NCBI GenBank assembly: GCA_051656605.1 | Contig: JBOGCF010000008.1 | Location: 1-64,000 of the forward strand | DNA from: UBA12018 sp051656605 | GTDB taxonomy: Bacteria > Bacteroidota > Bacteroidia > Bacteroidales > CAMTPD01 | Direction: 5' to 3' | Length of the DNA: 64,000 nt | In this document: piece after piece, positions 23,707 to 32,865 of the stretch | Position numbering within the stretch: the first letter of the stretch is position 1 | Layout of the letters: every line of letters starts with the position of its first letter | Position numbers and translations under genes: made by a program | The notes under the pieces: model-generated | Told to the model about the DNA's origin: nothing | The model's database searches: none | What the model saw: only the letters and a program-made list of their open reading frames with translations

Positions 23707-26499
23707 TTAAAGAACGATATTCACGATCTTTTTAGGAACCACGATAATCTTCTTCGGAGTTTTACCTTCCATCCATTTTTGAGTTTGCTCGTGTGCAAGG
23801 GCAATACGCTCAACTTCATCTTTAGGAGTTTCGGCAGGAAGTTCGATATTAAAACGTACTTTACCGTTGAAAGAAATCGGATAATTTACACTATCCTCTA
23901 CAAGATATGACTCGTTGCAAACAGGCCATTGTGCATTCACTACACTACCTTCGTTGCCCAAATCGTGCCACAACTCTTCGCTGATGTGCGGAGCAAACGG
24001 CGCCATCAAAATAACGAATTGTTCAAGAATTGCTTTCTTGTTACACTTCAATGATGTAAGTTCGTTTGCACAGATCATAAATGCACTAACCGAAGTATTG
24101 AAAGAGAAGTTTTCGATATCGAAAGTAATCTTCTTAATCAATTTGTGAAGTGATTTTAGTTCATCCTTTGTCGGTTCGTCGTTTGTAACAACCATTGCAT
24201 CGCCGTTAGCGTAGAACAAGTTCCAGAACTTACGCAAGAATCTGTGTACACCGTCGATACCGTTTGTATCCCAAGGTTTAGATTGTTCAAGAGGGCCGAG
24301 GAACATTTCATAAAGACGAAGAGTATCAGCACCGTATTTCTCAACAATATCATCTGGGTTTACAACGTTAAACATCGATTTCGACATCTTTTCAACAGCC
24401 CATCCACATACATATTTACCATCTTCAAGAATGAATTCGGCGGTTTTGTATTCAGGATTCCAGTTCTTGAACGCTTCCGTATCCAACACGTCATTGCTCA
24501 CGATGTTTACATCTACGTGGATAGGAGTAGTGTCGTACTGGTCTTTCAAGTTTAGAGATACAAACGTGTTGGTATCTTTGATACGATATACAAAGTTAGA
24601 TCTACCTTGAATCATACCTTGATTGATCAACTTCTTGAAAGGTTCGTCCTCACAAATAACGCCAAGGTCAAATAAGAATTTGTTCCAGAAGCGGCTATAA
24701 ATAAGGTGACCGGTAGCATGTTCGGTACCACCGATATATAAGTCAACATTTCTCCAGTATTCGTTCGCTTGTTTGCTTACAAGTGCATCCTCGTTTGTAG
24801 GATCCATATAACGCAAGTAATAAGCTGAAGAACCCGCAAAACCAGGCATTGTACAAAGTTCCAATGGGAAACCTTCATCATTTACCCAGTTAATGGCACG
24901 ACCTAGTGGCGGTTCGCCCGATTCTGTTGGTAAGAACTTATCAATACTTGGCAATTGAAGCGGAAGCTTCGACTCATCAAGCATGTAAGGCATACCCTCT
25001 TTGTAATATACAGGGAATGGTTCACCCCAGTAACGCTGGCGGCTAAAGATCGCATCACGCAAACGGAAGTTTACTTTTACACGACCGATACCCGAAGCAG
25101 CGATGTATTCTTTTGTTTTGGCAATCGCCTCTTTCACATCAAGACCATTCAAGTCTAGTGTTGCCGAAGCCGAATTAACCATAGTACCTTCTTTCGAATC
25201 GATTGATTCTTCCCAAGTTGCAGTATCTGTAGCTTCGCAACCAGCAGGAATTACTACCTGGCGGATAGGAAGATCAAACTTACGAGCAAAAGCGAAGTCA
25301 CGGCTATCGTGTGCAGGAACGGCCATGATTGCACCGGTACCGTAACCAGCCAATACATAGTCGCTAATCCAAACCGGAATAGACTCACCCGTTAGAGGGT
25401 TGATTGCGTAAGAACCCGAGAAGACACCCGATACGGCTTTCTCTGTCATACGTTCGCGCTCTGTTTTATGTTTAGTTGCTTGGATATACTCCTCTACGGC
25501 AGCTTTTTGTTCAGCAGTAGTTAATTGTGCTACAAGTTCGCTTTCCGGAGCAAGTACCATAAAAGTTACACCAAATACAGTATCCGCACGTGTTGTAAAG
25601 ATGGTAAATTCAACATCCGAATCTTTTACTTTGAAAAGCATTTCGGCACCTTCCGAACGACCAATCCAGTTTTTTTGAGTCTCCTTCAAAGAGTCTGTCC
25701 AGTCGATCGTTTCCATACCGTCTAGCAAACGTTGTGAATAAGCAGAAACACGCAAACACCATTGGCGCATTACTTTTTGTTCAACCGGATAACCACCGCG
25801 TACTGATAAGCCCTCGCTAACTTCGTCGTTGGCAAGAACCGTCCCCAATTTAGGACACCAGTTTACCATTGTATCTCCAAGGTATGCGATGCGATAGTTC
25901 AACAACGTTTGTTGTTGTTCCTTTTCCGACATTGCTTTCCATTCGTCTGCAGTGAACGAAAGTTCCTCAGAACAAGCCGCAGTAACACCTTCTGTTCCGT
26001 TTTTCTCAAAAGCAGCAACTAGTTCGGTAATTGGTTTTGCTTTTTGAGCAGCCGTGTCGAAGTAGCTATTAAACATCTTAATGAAAGCCCACTGTGTCCA
26101 TTTGTAATAATTTGGCTCACATGTGCGCACTTCTCTATCCCAGTCGTAACAGAAACCAATCTTGTCAAGCTGCTCTCTGTAACGTTCAATATTCTTTTTG
26201 GTTGTAATTTCAGGGTGTTGACCTGTTTGAATTGCATACTGTTCGGCCGGCAAACCGTATGCATCGTAGCCCATTGGGTGCAATACGTTAAAACCTTGCA
26301 GTCTTTTATATCTTGAGTAAATATCAGAAGCGATATAACCCAGTGGGTGACCTACGTGAAGTCCTGCACCTGAAGGATAAGGGAACATATCCAATACATA
26401 AAACTTCGGTTTACTTGCATCGTCTTGCACTTTGTAGACTTTGTTGGCGTTCCAGTATTCGCGCCACTTGCCTTCGATTTCCCTGAAATTATATTCCAT
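23707..26499 (-). CDS. leuS: Leucyl-tRNA synthetase
   Basis: Class I synthetase that charges tRNA-Leu and edits mischarged tRNA. The HIGH-type motif is HVGH at 48-51 within FPYPSGAGLHVGHPLGY; the CP1 editing domain contains FTTRADTVFG, its conserved threonine region, and AVPAHDSRDF; the KMSKS loop is EKMSKSMFNVV at about 703-712; the anticodon-binding helical domain and C-terminal tail are complete. 930 residues is within the family range. Divergent from the MATE gene; a -7 box lies at 26545-26552. Confidence 0.97.
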   Translation of the reverse strand: MEYNFREIEGKWREYWNANKVYKVQDDASKPKFYVLDMFPYPSGAGLHVGHPLGYIASDIYSRYKRLQGFNVLHPMGYDAYGLPAEQYAIQTGQHPEITTKKNIERYREQLDKIGFCYDWDREVRTCEPNYYKWTQWAFIKMFNSYFDTAAQKAKPITELVAAFEKNGTEGVTAACSEELSFTADEWKAMSEKEQQQTLLNYRIAYLGDTMVNWCPKLGTVLANDEVSEGLSVRGGYPVEQKVMRQWCLRVSAYSQRLLDGMETIDWTDSLKETQKNWIGRSEGAEMLFKVKDSDVEFTIFTTRADTVFGVTFMVLAPESELVAQLTTAEQKAAVEEYIQATKHKTERERMTEKAVSGVFSGSYAINPLTGESIPVWISDYVLAGYGTGAIMAVPAHDSRDFAFARKFDLPIRQVVIPAGCEATDTATWEESIDSKEGTMVNSASATLDLNGLDVKEAIAKTKEYIAASGIGRVKVNFRLRDAIFSRQRYWGEPFPVYYKEGMPYMLDESKLPLQLPSIDKFLPTESGEPPLGRAINWVNDEGFPLELCTMPGFAGSSAYYLRYMDPTNEDALVSKQANEYWRNVDLYIGGTEHATGHLIYSRFWNKFLFDLGVICEDEPFKKLINQGMIQGRSNFVYRIKDTNTFVSLNLKDQYDTTPIHVDVNIVSNDVLDTEAFKNWNPEYKTAEFILEDGKYVCGWAVEKMSKSMFNVVNPDDIVEKYGADTLRLYEMFLGPLEQSKPWDTNGIDGVHRFLRKFWNLFYANGDAMVVTNDEPTKDELKSLHKLIKKITFDIENFSFNTSVSAFMICANELTSLKCNKKAILEQFVILMAPFAPHISEELWHDLGNEGSVVNAQWPVCNESYLVEDSVNYPISFNGKVRFNIELPAETPKDEVERIALAHEQTQKWMEGKTPKKIIVVPKKIVNIVL

Positions 26500-26544
26500 G
26501 ATTTTCTATATATGATTTATTTCAAATTATCTGAATCTATACTG

Positions 26545-26552
26545 CAAAAGTA
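26545..26552 (-). promoter_or_regulatory. -7 box of leuS
   Basis: TACTTTTG on the minus strand, 45 bases upstream of the leuS ATG. No clear -33 element. Confidence 0.45.
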
Positions 26553-26626
26553 AGAAAAAAACAGATTTAAATAGAAAAGTAAACTCCTTGTTATCGATTA
26601 GTTAATATGGTGCGAAATAAAGCCGT

Positions 26627-26634
26627 ATCTTTGC
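26627..26634 (+). promoter_or_regulatory. -7 box of the MATE gene
   Basis: TATCTTTG, 44 bases upstream of the ATG at 26679. Confidence 0.5.
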
Positions 26635-26678
26635 AGACTTATTCTTCAATTTGGCTTAAATAAACAGAAATACAATTT

Positions 26679-28037
26679 ATGAGTAACACGTTTCAAAGTT
26701 ATCTGCCCTTTTACAAGCGAAATCTAAAAATAGCGGTTCCGATTATGTTGTCACAATTGGGACAAGGAGTTGTAGTTTTGTTCGACAACATCATGGTAGG
26801 TCAGCTCGGTACAAACGAATTGGCCGCTGTATCTTTTGCTAATTCTATTGTTGTGTTAGCACTGGTTTTTATCACAGGAGTTTCCTTCGGAGCAACACCA
26901 CTAATCGGCCAGTCGTATGCGATGAAGCAATTTCGTAAGGTTGGTGAGTTCTTACAAAATTCAACACTATTCATAACGATTCTAGGACTTGCGTTGGTTG
27001 CACTATTCCTGGTTTTGACCTGCTTCATGGATCGAATGGGACAAACCCCCGAGGTGAGTTCTTTGGCATTAGACTACACACGTATTGTGATCTTATCCCT
27101 TATTCCTTTTTTATTCTTTTGCATCTTAAAGCAATTTATGGAAGGAGTAGGAAACACACGTATAGCGATGAATATTACAATCATCGCCAATGTTATTAAC
27201 ATCGTATTCAACTATCTGTTGATTTACGGAAAGTTTGGTTTTCCTTTTATGGGCGTAGCCGGAGCAGGTGTCGCAACCTTGATTTCCCGTATTCTCATGC
27301 CTATCTTATTCATGATGGCTATTTGGCGCAACACACACTTCAAGCGTTACTTCTATTTTTTCAGTATGAAAAGATTCAATAAGCAAAGTGTATCTGAACT
27401 TGTGCGCATAGGCTTTCCTATCGGCGGACAAATGTTGATCGAAGTATCGGCCTTTGCCTTCTCGTCTATTATGATGGGATGGATGGGAGCAGTTGCTTTG
27501 GCTTCGCATCAGGTTGCCCTCAATATATCTCACCTTACCTTTATGGCTGTAGTCGGCATTGCTTCGGCAACCACGATTCGCGTAAGCCATCAATTGGGCG
27601 AGCGCAATCCGGTCGGACTGCGCAAGGCAGGTATTGCATCCTTGCATCTCGGGTTGCTGACCAACTTCATCACCGCCGTTGTGCTTATTCTTTGTCGTAA
27701 GTACATTGCGATGGCCTTTTCAGAAGATCCGCAAGTAATTGAGCTGGCAAGTATGCTTATTATCCTAGCCGGAATATTCCAGTTTTCGGATGGATTGCAA
27801 GTTGTTTCATTGGGAGCATTGCGCGGTTTGCACGATGTAAAAAAACCAATGTATTACGCTTTTATCTCCTATTTGGTGATCAATCTTCCTGTCGGATATC
27901 TGTTGGCATTTAAATTAGGCTTTGGACCAGCCGGCATTTGGTGCGGATTTATATTCGGTTTGAGTGTCGCGGCAGTTTTATATCTACGCCGATTCAATCT
28001 CTTCTCAAACCGGTTGATACAAAACGGAGTCAAATAA
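26679..28037 (+). CDS. MATE-family efflux transporter
   Basis: A 452-residue inner-membrane cation-coupled multidrug exporter. Twelve hydrophobic segments are visible in two similar halves. Family landmarks: IMLSQLGQGVVVLFDNIMVG near 22-42, PLIGQSYAM near 73, FKLGFGPAGIWCGFIFGLSV near 412-430, and QMLIEVSAFAFSSIMMGWMG near 253-272 at the start of the second half. It is a single-gene unit followed by a strong hairpin at 28058-28110. Substrates cannot be inferred. Confidence 0.94.
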   Translation: MSNTFQSYLPFYKRNLKIAVPIMLSQLGQGVVVLFDNIMVGQLGTNELAAVSFANSIVVLALVFITGVSFGATPLIGQSYAMKQFRKVGEFLQNSTLFITILGLALVALFLVLTCFMDRMGQTPEVSSLALDYTRIVILSLIPFLFFCILKQFMEGVGNTRIAMNITIIANVINIVFNYLLIYGKFGFPFMGVAGAGVATLISRILMPILFMMAIWRNTHFKRYFYFFSMKRFNKQSVSELVRIGFPIGGQMLIEVSAFAFSSIMMGWMGAVALASHQVALNISHLTFMAVVGIASATTIRVSHQLGERNPVGLRKAGIASLHLGLLTNFITAVVLILCRKYIAMAFSEDPQVIELASMLIILAGIFQFSDGLQVVSLGALRGLHDVKKPMYYAFISYLVINLPVGYLLAFKLGFGPAGIWCGFIFGLSVAAVLYLRRFNLFSNRLIQNGVK

Positions 28038-28057
28038 GAAGTATAACATACTCATTT

Positions 28058-28110
28058 ATAAAGCCAAAATAAATTCATGAAAGTATTGCATGTTTTTATT
28101 TTGGCTTTAT
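28058..28110 (+). terminator. Terminator of the MATE gene
   Basis: A perfect 16-bp stem (28058-28073 with 28095-28110) lies about 20 bases after the stop. Its loop and 3' arm contain the -33 and most of the -7 element of the next gene's promoter. Confidence 0.75.
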
Positions 28111-28115
28111 ATTTG
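28086..28115 (+). promoter_or_regulatory. Promoter of the 28.2-kb barrel gene, overlapping a terminator
   Basis: A -33 TTG (28086-28088), 19-base spacer and -7 TATATTTG (28108-28115) give a near-ideal Bacteroidetes promoter. It lies inside the preceding terminator hairpin. The predicted start leaves a leader of about 54 bases to the ATG at 28174. Confidence 0.65.
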
Positions 28116-28173
28116 CAATAGAGTCTATGATAGTCTCGTATCTGTAAAACCATGAAATAGAATCAATAAACAC

Positions 28174-28827
28174 ATGAAAAGACTAATTGTATTGATATTC
28201 CTGCTTATTTCGTTTTCAGTGAGCACATCTTTCGCACAAGACAAACGATTTGGACTAGACGTAGAAGTAGGTTATTCCGAATCGTTATCGTCAAATTATG
28301 ATTCCTATGAAGTCTTTGTATCGCCCGGTATTCATTTTGGCGAAAAGTTTTTCGGAGGTATTGGTTTGGGATACAAACGAATGATGAATAGACATGAAAT
28401 CTCACTCTCCGGCATTTATTTACCTGCAGGTGATTTAGATAATACGCCTTTCTTTATTCACGCTAAAGTTTCTCCGTATCGTTTTGGTAAATTACAAACA
28501 TTCGCTTCTTTAAAAGCAGGTTACGGATATATCTCCAATACCTATACATCATGGGGTTTCGGTAATTACGATGATGGTTACGGCGGCGCATCAAACCAGA
28601 ATCGGGATAAGAACGAAAAGAAGATTAGAGGAGGACTATTCTTGTCTCCTGCAATCGGAGTATCCTATTCATTTGGTCGCTTCAGCACCTTTTCATTATC
28701 TATAGCTTATGATTTACAAAACTATGTGATAAAATGGAAGCATGTAAATAACAATATCATCACATATTCAGATAAACAAAATGAATCCAATTCGGCGATT
28801 GCTTTACGGTTAGGTTGGGGGTTCTAG
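28174..28827 (+). CDS. Outer-membrane beta-barrel protein
   Basis: A 217-residue protein with a signal peptide (MKRLIVLIFLLISFSVSTSF, cleaved near AQ22). The mature chain shows alternating amphipathic strands (FGLDVEVGYSESLSSNY, FFGGIGLGYKRMMNRHEI, ASLKAGYGYISNTYTSWGF, FLSPAIGVSYSFGRFSTFSL) and ends SAIALRLGWGF with terminal Phe, as in small porin-like or OmpW/OmpX-size barrels. No specific family was recognised. It is a single gene with its own promoter and terminator. Confidence 0.78.
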   Translation: MKRLIVLIFLLISFSVSTSFAQDKRFGLDVEVGYSESLSSNYDSYEVFVSPGIHFGEKFFGGIGLGYKRMMNRHEISLSGIYLPAGDLDNTPFFIHAKVSPYRFGKLQTFASLKAGYGYISNTYTSWGFGNYDDGYGGASNQNRDKNEKKIRGGLFLSPAIGVSYSFGRFSTFSLSIAYDLQNYVIKWKHVNNNIITYSDKQNESNSAIALRLGWGF

Positions 28828-28843
28828 CAGATCAATAAAAGCG

Positions 28844-28882
28844 AAAACGGGGCAGTATCGTAGCGATGCTGTCCCGTTTTTG
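28844..28882. terminator. Bidirectional terminator
   Basis: An 18-bp hairpin (left arm from 28844, right arm to 28880, with two wobble pairs and a 3-base loop) lies between convergent genes. T-runs follow on both strands. Confidence 0.85.
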
Positions 28883-28883
28883 T

Positions 28884-29564
28884 TTAATTTTCCCGGCCGC
28901 GATAGAGCTCGCTTTTGATGGGATAACTTTGTAAAATCAGTTCGAACGTAAATAAAACTACCGAGATATTAAACGCTGTCATCATGTTGGCTTCACCTGT
29001 GTATAACTCGTAAGCAACCAAACTAATCAGATAAAACTTAAACAAGATGCGATTGGCCGCTGATACCTTCTTTAGCCAGTTGTCTTTTTGCACATCTACC
29101 AGATGAATGTCGTAACCTTCCCACCACAGCGCGTTGAGAATGTTGGCAGTAGCATCACTGTCGGGCGGAAGCATAAACATCGTTTCCTTTAGCTTTTCAT
29201 CTTGTTTGTAGGTAATAAACATTCGGTCGAAAGTATCTACCCGGATGGATACGATATCTTTCTTCATAATGTTCCACGTTTGTTCGATGCGTATTACAAA
29301 CTTAAACAGATAATACAGCAAGGCAGCCAGTGCAACGAGGCTCAGTGTCGAAGTGAGCGGATCTTCAATAGCAAAAAAGATAGCGAACGAGACAAATAAA
29401 ATAGGTATCGAGGAGCTTACCAAAGCAATCTCACGGATGGCTTTTCTTCGTTCTATAGACTTCGCTTCTTCCTTTAATCTGCTAAAATCGGAGTGTTTGG
29501 TGATAAAAATAGAGTCACTTAGCAGATGAATGAATTGTTTCTTTCCTTTGTACGTTGCATTCAT
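28884..29564 (-). CDS. Conserved membrane protein of unknown function
   Basis: About 226 residues from the ATG chosen here (MNATYKGKKQF); an in-frame ATG at 29621 would add 19 residues. A polar, basic N-terminal region precedes two hydrophobic segments (IALVSSSIPILFVSFAIFFAI and STLSLVALAALLYYLFKFVI), then a soluble middle region, then two more hydrophobic segments near the C-terminus (FKFYLISLVAYELY and MTAFNISVVLFTFELIL). No motif was recognised. It is divergent from mutS. Confidence 0.55.
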   Translation of the reverse strand: MNATYKGKKQFIHLLSDSIFITKHSDFSRLKEEAKSIERRKAIREIALVSSSIPILFVSFAIFFAIEDPLTSTLSLVALAALLYYLFKFVIRIEQTWNIMKKDIVSIRVDTFDRMFITYKQDEKLKETMFMLPPDSDATANILNALWWEGYDIHLVDVQKDNWLKKVSAANRILFKFYLISLVAYELYTGEANMMTAFNISVVLFTFELILQSYPIKSELYRGREN

Positions 29565-29704
29565 ATCTCGTGGCTTTAAAATAATTGTTTCCCAATGTAT
29601 TGAATTATTGATAAAAAACATCAAACCTGCCTGCAATTTTTTTGTTCACTGCATAATAAGCTATACTTTTATCTCTCAAATGTAAACGAAAATACACAAG
29701 CAAG

Positions 29705-32335
29705 GTGGCTAAACAAGTTGTTGAAACGCCTCTGATGAGGCAATACTTTGAAATAAAATCGAAACATCCCGACGCGATTCTGCTGTTTAGGGTGGGCGAC
29801 TTTTACGAAACATTTTCGGATGATGCGGTTGCCGCTGCCGAGATATTGGGAATTACACTAACCAAACGTGCCAATGGTGCGGCCCAATATGTAGAGCTAG
29901 CCGGTTTTCCTCACCATGCTTTGGATACCTACCTTCCAAAGTTGGTACGAGCAGGCAAGCGTGTAGCGATTTGCGATCAACTCGAAGACCCGAAGCAAAC
30001 CAAGAAACTTGTAAAACGAGGCATTACGGAATTGGTAACGCCCGGCGTTTCGATCAACGACAATGTACTTAATCACAAAGAAAACAACTTCCTTGCGGCC
30101 GTACATTTCAAAAAGGATACCAACGGTATCGCATTTCTCGATATCTCTACGGGCGAGTTTCTTACAGCCGAAGGGACCATCGACTATATCGACAAACTTC
30201 TCAACAACTTCTCTCCGAAGGAAGTACTGATCGAAAGAAACAACCGCAAGCAATTTGAAGAATGTTTCGGTTCGCGCTATTTTACCTTCGAGCTCGACGA
30301 CTGGATCTTTACCACCGAAGCAGCAAACGATCGTTTGTTGAAGCATTTTGAGACCAAGAATCTCAAAGGATTCGGAGTACAACACCTCAAGAACGGCGTG
30401 ATCGCGTCGGGTGCAATCTTGCACTACATGGACGCGACTCAACATAATCAACTCTCACACATCACGTGTTTGTCGCGCATCGAAGAAGACCGCTACGTAA
30501 GACTCGATAAGTTTACCGTGCGCAGTCTCGAACTCATCTCCACGATGAACGAGGGCGGTACGTCGCTACTCAACATCCTCGACCGCACTGTGTCGCCGAT
30601 GGGTTCTCGTTTGATGCGTCGTTGGTTGGTATTTCCATTGAAAGATGTGAATCCGATTCGCGAGCGTCAGGCTGTGGTAGAACACTTCTTTCGCAAACCG
30701 GAATTAAAGCGCGTACTCGACGAACAGCTTTCGCTGATTGGCGATCTGGAGCGTATCATTTCCAAAGTAGCCGTAGGACGTGTTTCGCCGCGCGAAGTAG
30801 TGCAATTGAAGGTTGCGTTGAACGCGATCGAACCGGTACGTCACTTATGTATCGAGTCGGACCAACCGGCCTTGCAACGTATTGGAGAGCAGCTCAATCC
30901 TTGCTTGTTGATCCGCGAACGCATCGAGCGTGAGGTAAACAACGATCCGCCTACATTGATTAATCGTGGGGGCGTAATCCGCGCGGGCGTAAACGAACAA
31001 CTCGACAAGTTGCGTGAAATTGCCTATTCGGGCAAAGACTACTTGTTGCAATTGCAGCAACGCGAGTCGGAAAAAACAGGAATCCCAAGCTTGAAGATTG
31101 CCTTCAACAACGTGTTTGGTTACTACATCGAAGTGCGCAACACGCACAAAGACAAAGTGCCGGCCGAATGGATCAGAAAGCAAACCCTGGTGAATGCCGA
31201 ACGCTACATTACACAAGAACTAAAAGAATACGAAGAGCAAATCTTGGGAGCAGAAGAGAAAATTCTTTCGCTCGAAACCTCGATTTTCAACGAACTTGTC
31301 ATGGGATTGATGGACTACATCGCATCGATTCAGACCAATGCTTCCTTGATTGCTCAGCTCGACTGCTTGCTTTCATTCGCAAAGATTGCAGCCGAAAACA
31401 AATACATCTGCCCGGTTGTAGACGATAGCGACGCGCTCGATATCAAAGAAGGCCGTCACCCAGTGATTGAAAAGCAATTGCCTGTAGGCGAACCTTACAT
31501 CACGAACGACGTATATCTCGACAACGAATCGCAGCAAATCATCATCATTACCGGGCCCAACATGGCGGGTAAGTCGGCACTATTACGCCAGACGGCGCTG
31601 ATTACGCTGATGGCTCAAATCGGTTCGTTCGTACCGGCGGCAAGCGCAACAATAGGCATTGTGGATAAGATCTTTACACGTGTAGGAGCGTCTGACAATA
31701 TCTCGATGGGCGAATCTACCTTCATGGTCGAGATGAACGAGGCTGCCGACATCCTAAACAACCTTTCGTCAAAGAGCTTGGTACTTTTCGACGAACTGGG
31801 ACGCGGTACGAGTACCTACGACGGTATCTCGATCGCATGGGCCATTGTCGAGTACATTCACGAGCATCGCAAGTCACGCGCCAAGACTCTCTTTGCGACG
31901 CACTACCACGAACTCAACGAGATGGAAAGCAGTTTCGCGCGTATCAAAAACTACAACGTCTCGGTGAAAGAGGTGAATAACAAGGTGATTTTCCTGCGTA
32001 AGCTCGTTAGGGGTGGCAGCGAACACAGCTTTGGTATCCACGTAGCCAAAATGGCCGGCATGCCGCAAAGTATCGTGAAACGTGCCGACGAGATACTAAA
32101 GATTCTTGAAACGGAAAACCGCAAAGGAACAGCAGCAACCAAGAGTGAGAAGAAGATCAAAGCAAAACCGTCGGTACAGCAACAAGACGGCATGCAGCTC
32201 AACTTCTTCCAACTCGACGATCCTATTCTTTCGCAAGTACGCGACGAGATAATGAACCTCGATATCAATAACCTGACTCCGGTAGAAGCGTTGAACAAAC
32301 TCAACGACATCAAGAAGATCGTAAAAGGAAAGTAA
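29705..32335 (+). CDS. mutS: DNA mismatch repair protein MutS
   Basis: Recognises base mismatches and small loops and starts methyl-independent mismatch repair in this group. The N-terminal mismatch-reading motif FYE is at 33-35 (RVGDFYETF). The connector, lever and clamp regions follow, then the ABC-type ATPase with Walker A GPNMAGKSALLR at about 616-627, DELGRGTSTYDG near 700-711 and ATHYHEL. 876 residues is normal for MutS1. The start is a GTG codon, placed so that the N-terminus aligns with the family before the ATG at codon 11. A strong terminator follows at 32400-32435. mutL is not in the window. Confidence 0.97.
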   Translation: MAKQVVETPLMRQYFEIKSKHPDAILLFRVGDFYETFSDDAVAAAEILGITLTKRANGAAQYVELAGFPHHALDTYLPKLVRAGKRVAICDQLEDPKQTKKLVKRGITELVTPGVSINDNVLNHKENNFLAAVHFKKDTNGIAFLDISTGEFLTAEGTIDYIDKLLNNFSPKEVLIERNNRKQFEECFGSRYFTFELDDWIFTTEAANDRLLKHFETKNLKGFGVQHLKNGVIASGAILHYMDATQHNQLSHITCLSRIEEDRYVRLDKFTVRSLELISTMNEGGTSLLNILDRTVSPMGSRLMRRWLVFPLKDVNPIRERQAVVEHFFRKPELKRVLDEQLSLIGDLERIISKVAVGRVSPREVVQLKVALNAIEPVRHLCIESDQPALQRIGEQLNPCLLIRERIEREVNNDPPTLINRGGVIRAGVNEQLDKLREIAYSGKDYLLQLQQRESEKTGIPSLKIAFNNVFGYYIEVRNTHKDKVPAEWIRKQTLVNAERYITQELKEYEEQILGAEEKILSLETSIFNELVMGLMDYIASIQTNASLIAQLDCLLSFAKIAAENKYICPVVDDSDALDIKEGRHPVIEKQLPVGEPYITNDVYLDNESQQIIIITGPNMAGKSALLRQTALITLMAQIGSFVPAASATIGIVDKIFTRVGASDNISMGESTFMVEMNEAADILNNLSSKSLVLFDELGRGTSTYDGISIAWAIVEYIHEHRKSRAKTLFATHYHELNEMESSFARIKNYNVSVKEVNNKVIFLRKLVRGGSEHSFGIHVAKMAGMPQSIVKRADEILKILETENRKGTAATKSEKKIKAKPSVQQQDGMQLNFFQLDDPILSQVRDEIMNLDINNLTPVEALNKLNDIKKIVKGK

Positions 32336-32399
32336 AAACGGTTTTGCCGCAAACGTTACCCCATAAAGGGTACTTTGCAATAAACCCTTCAAATACACT

Positions 32400-32435
32400 A
32401 AGGGGACGTAGCATAAAAACTGCGTCCCCTTTTTT
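32400..32435 (+). terminator. Terminator of mutS
   Basis: A 9-bp GC-rich stem (AAGGGGACG, 32400-32408, with 32423-32431) followed by a run of T, 65 bases after the stop. Confidence 0.85.
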
Positions 32436-32615
32436 GCGTCTTCATGTAAGCTAAAAAGGGATATATTTTGTGCTAGATGGATGATTTTGCTCGAATTTTC
32501 ACCTTCGGAAAACGACCTTTTCAAATGAATGCAATGTGCTCACTGCGGTGCTGATTGTTGGTTTTTATGCAGCATAAGGGAAGTTATCACCATATGGAGG
32601 GGGATGTTGTTGAAA

Positions 32616-32700
32616 AACCATGCAAGGTTCTTGAAAAAAGGTCGTTTACTTCTTTTGGAAAGCAAGTTAGGTTCTTGGGAAAACCAAATAAAGTTCTTGT
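32616..32700. repeat. Dispersed repeat family 1, copy B
   Basis: Contains AACCATGCAAGGTTCTTG (32616-32633) followed by an A-run and GGTC, matching 25 of 28 bases with copy A read on its minus strand. A second diverged unit follows (GTTAGGTTCTTGGGAAAACC, about 32666-32685). The 14-base AACCATGCAAGGTT is also found exactly at 56383-56396. Confidence 0.65.
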
Positions 32701-32819
32701 GAAGAGTAAAAAAAGTCTTCGAGAAGAGTTGCAAAGATCTCTATGAAGACTTATTTATGTTTCCACGAAGACTTTTTTGCGTTATAGTGAAGAGTGAAAA
32801 ACGTTTTCATTGAAAACTG

Positions 32820-32865
32820 TTTTCACTCACGCTGCGTCGCTGTTTTACGCACTGTGCGTGGCGGT
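32820..32865. repeat. Dispersed repeat family 2, copy near 32.8 kb
   Basis: TTTTCACTCACGCTGCGTCG followed by CTGTTTTACGCACTGTGCGT. It shares CACGCTGCGT and the neighbouring CTGTTTT with the palindrome array at 48749-48858. Confidence 0.5.

Noticed and set aside
32540..32734. 64-codon minus-strand frame over repeat family 1 copy B
   Set aside because: Its sequence is simply the translated repeat; the complementary frame is open over the same bases and neither resembles a protein.
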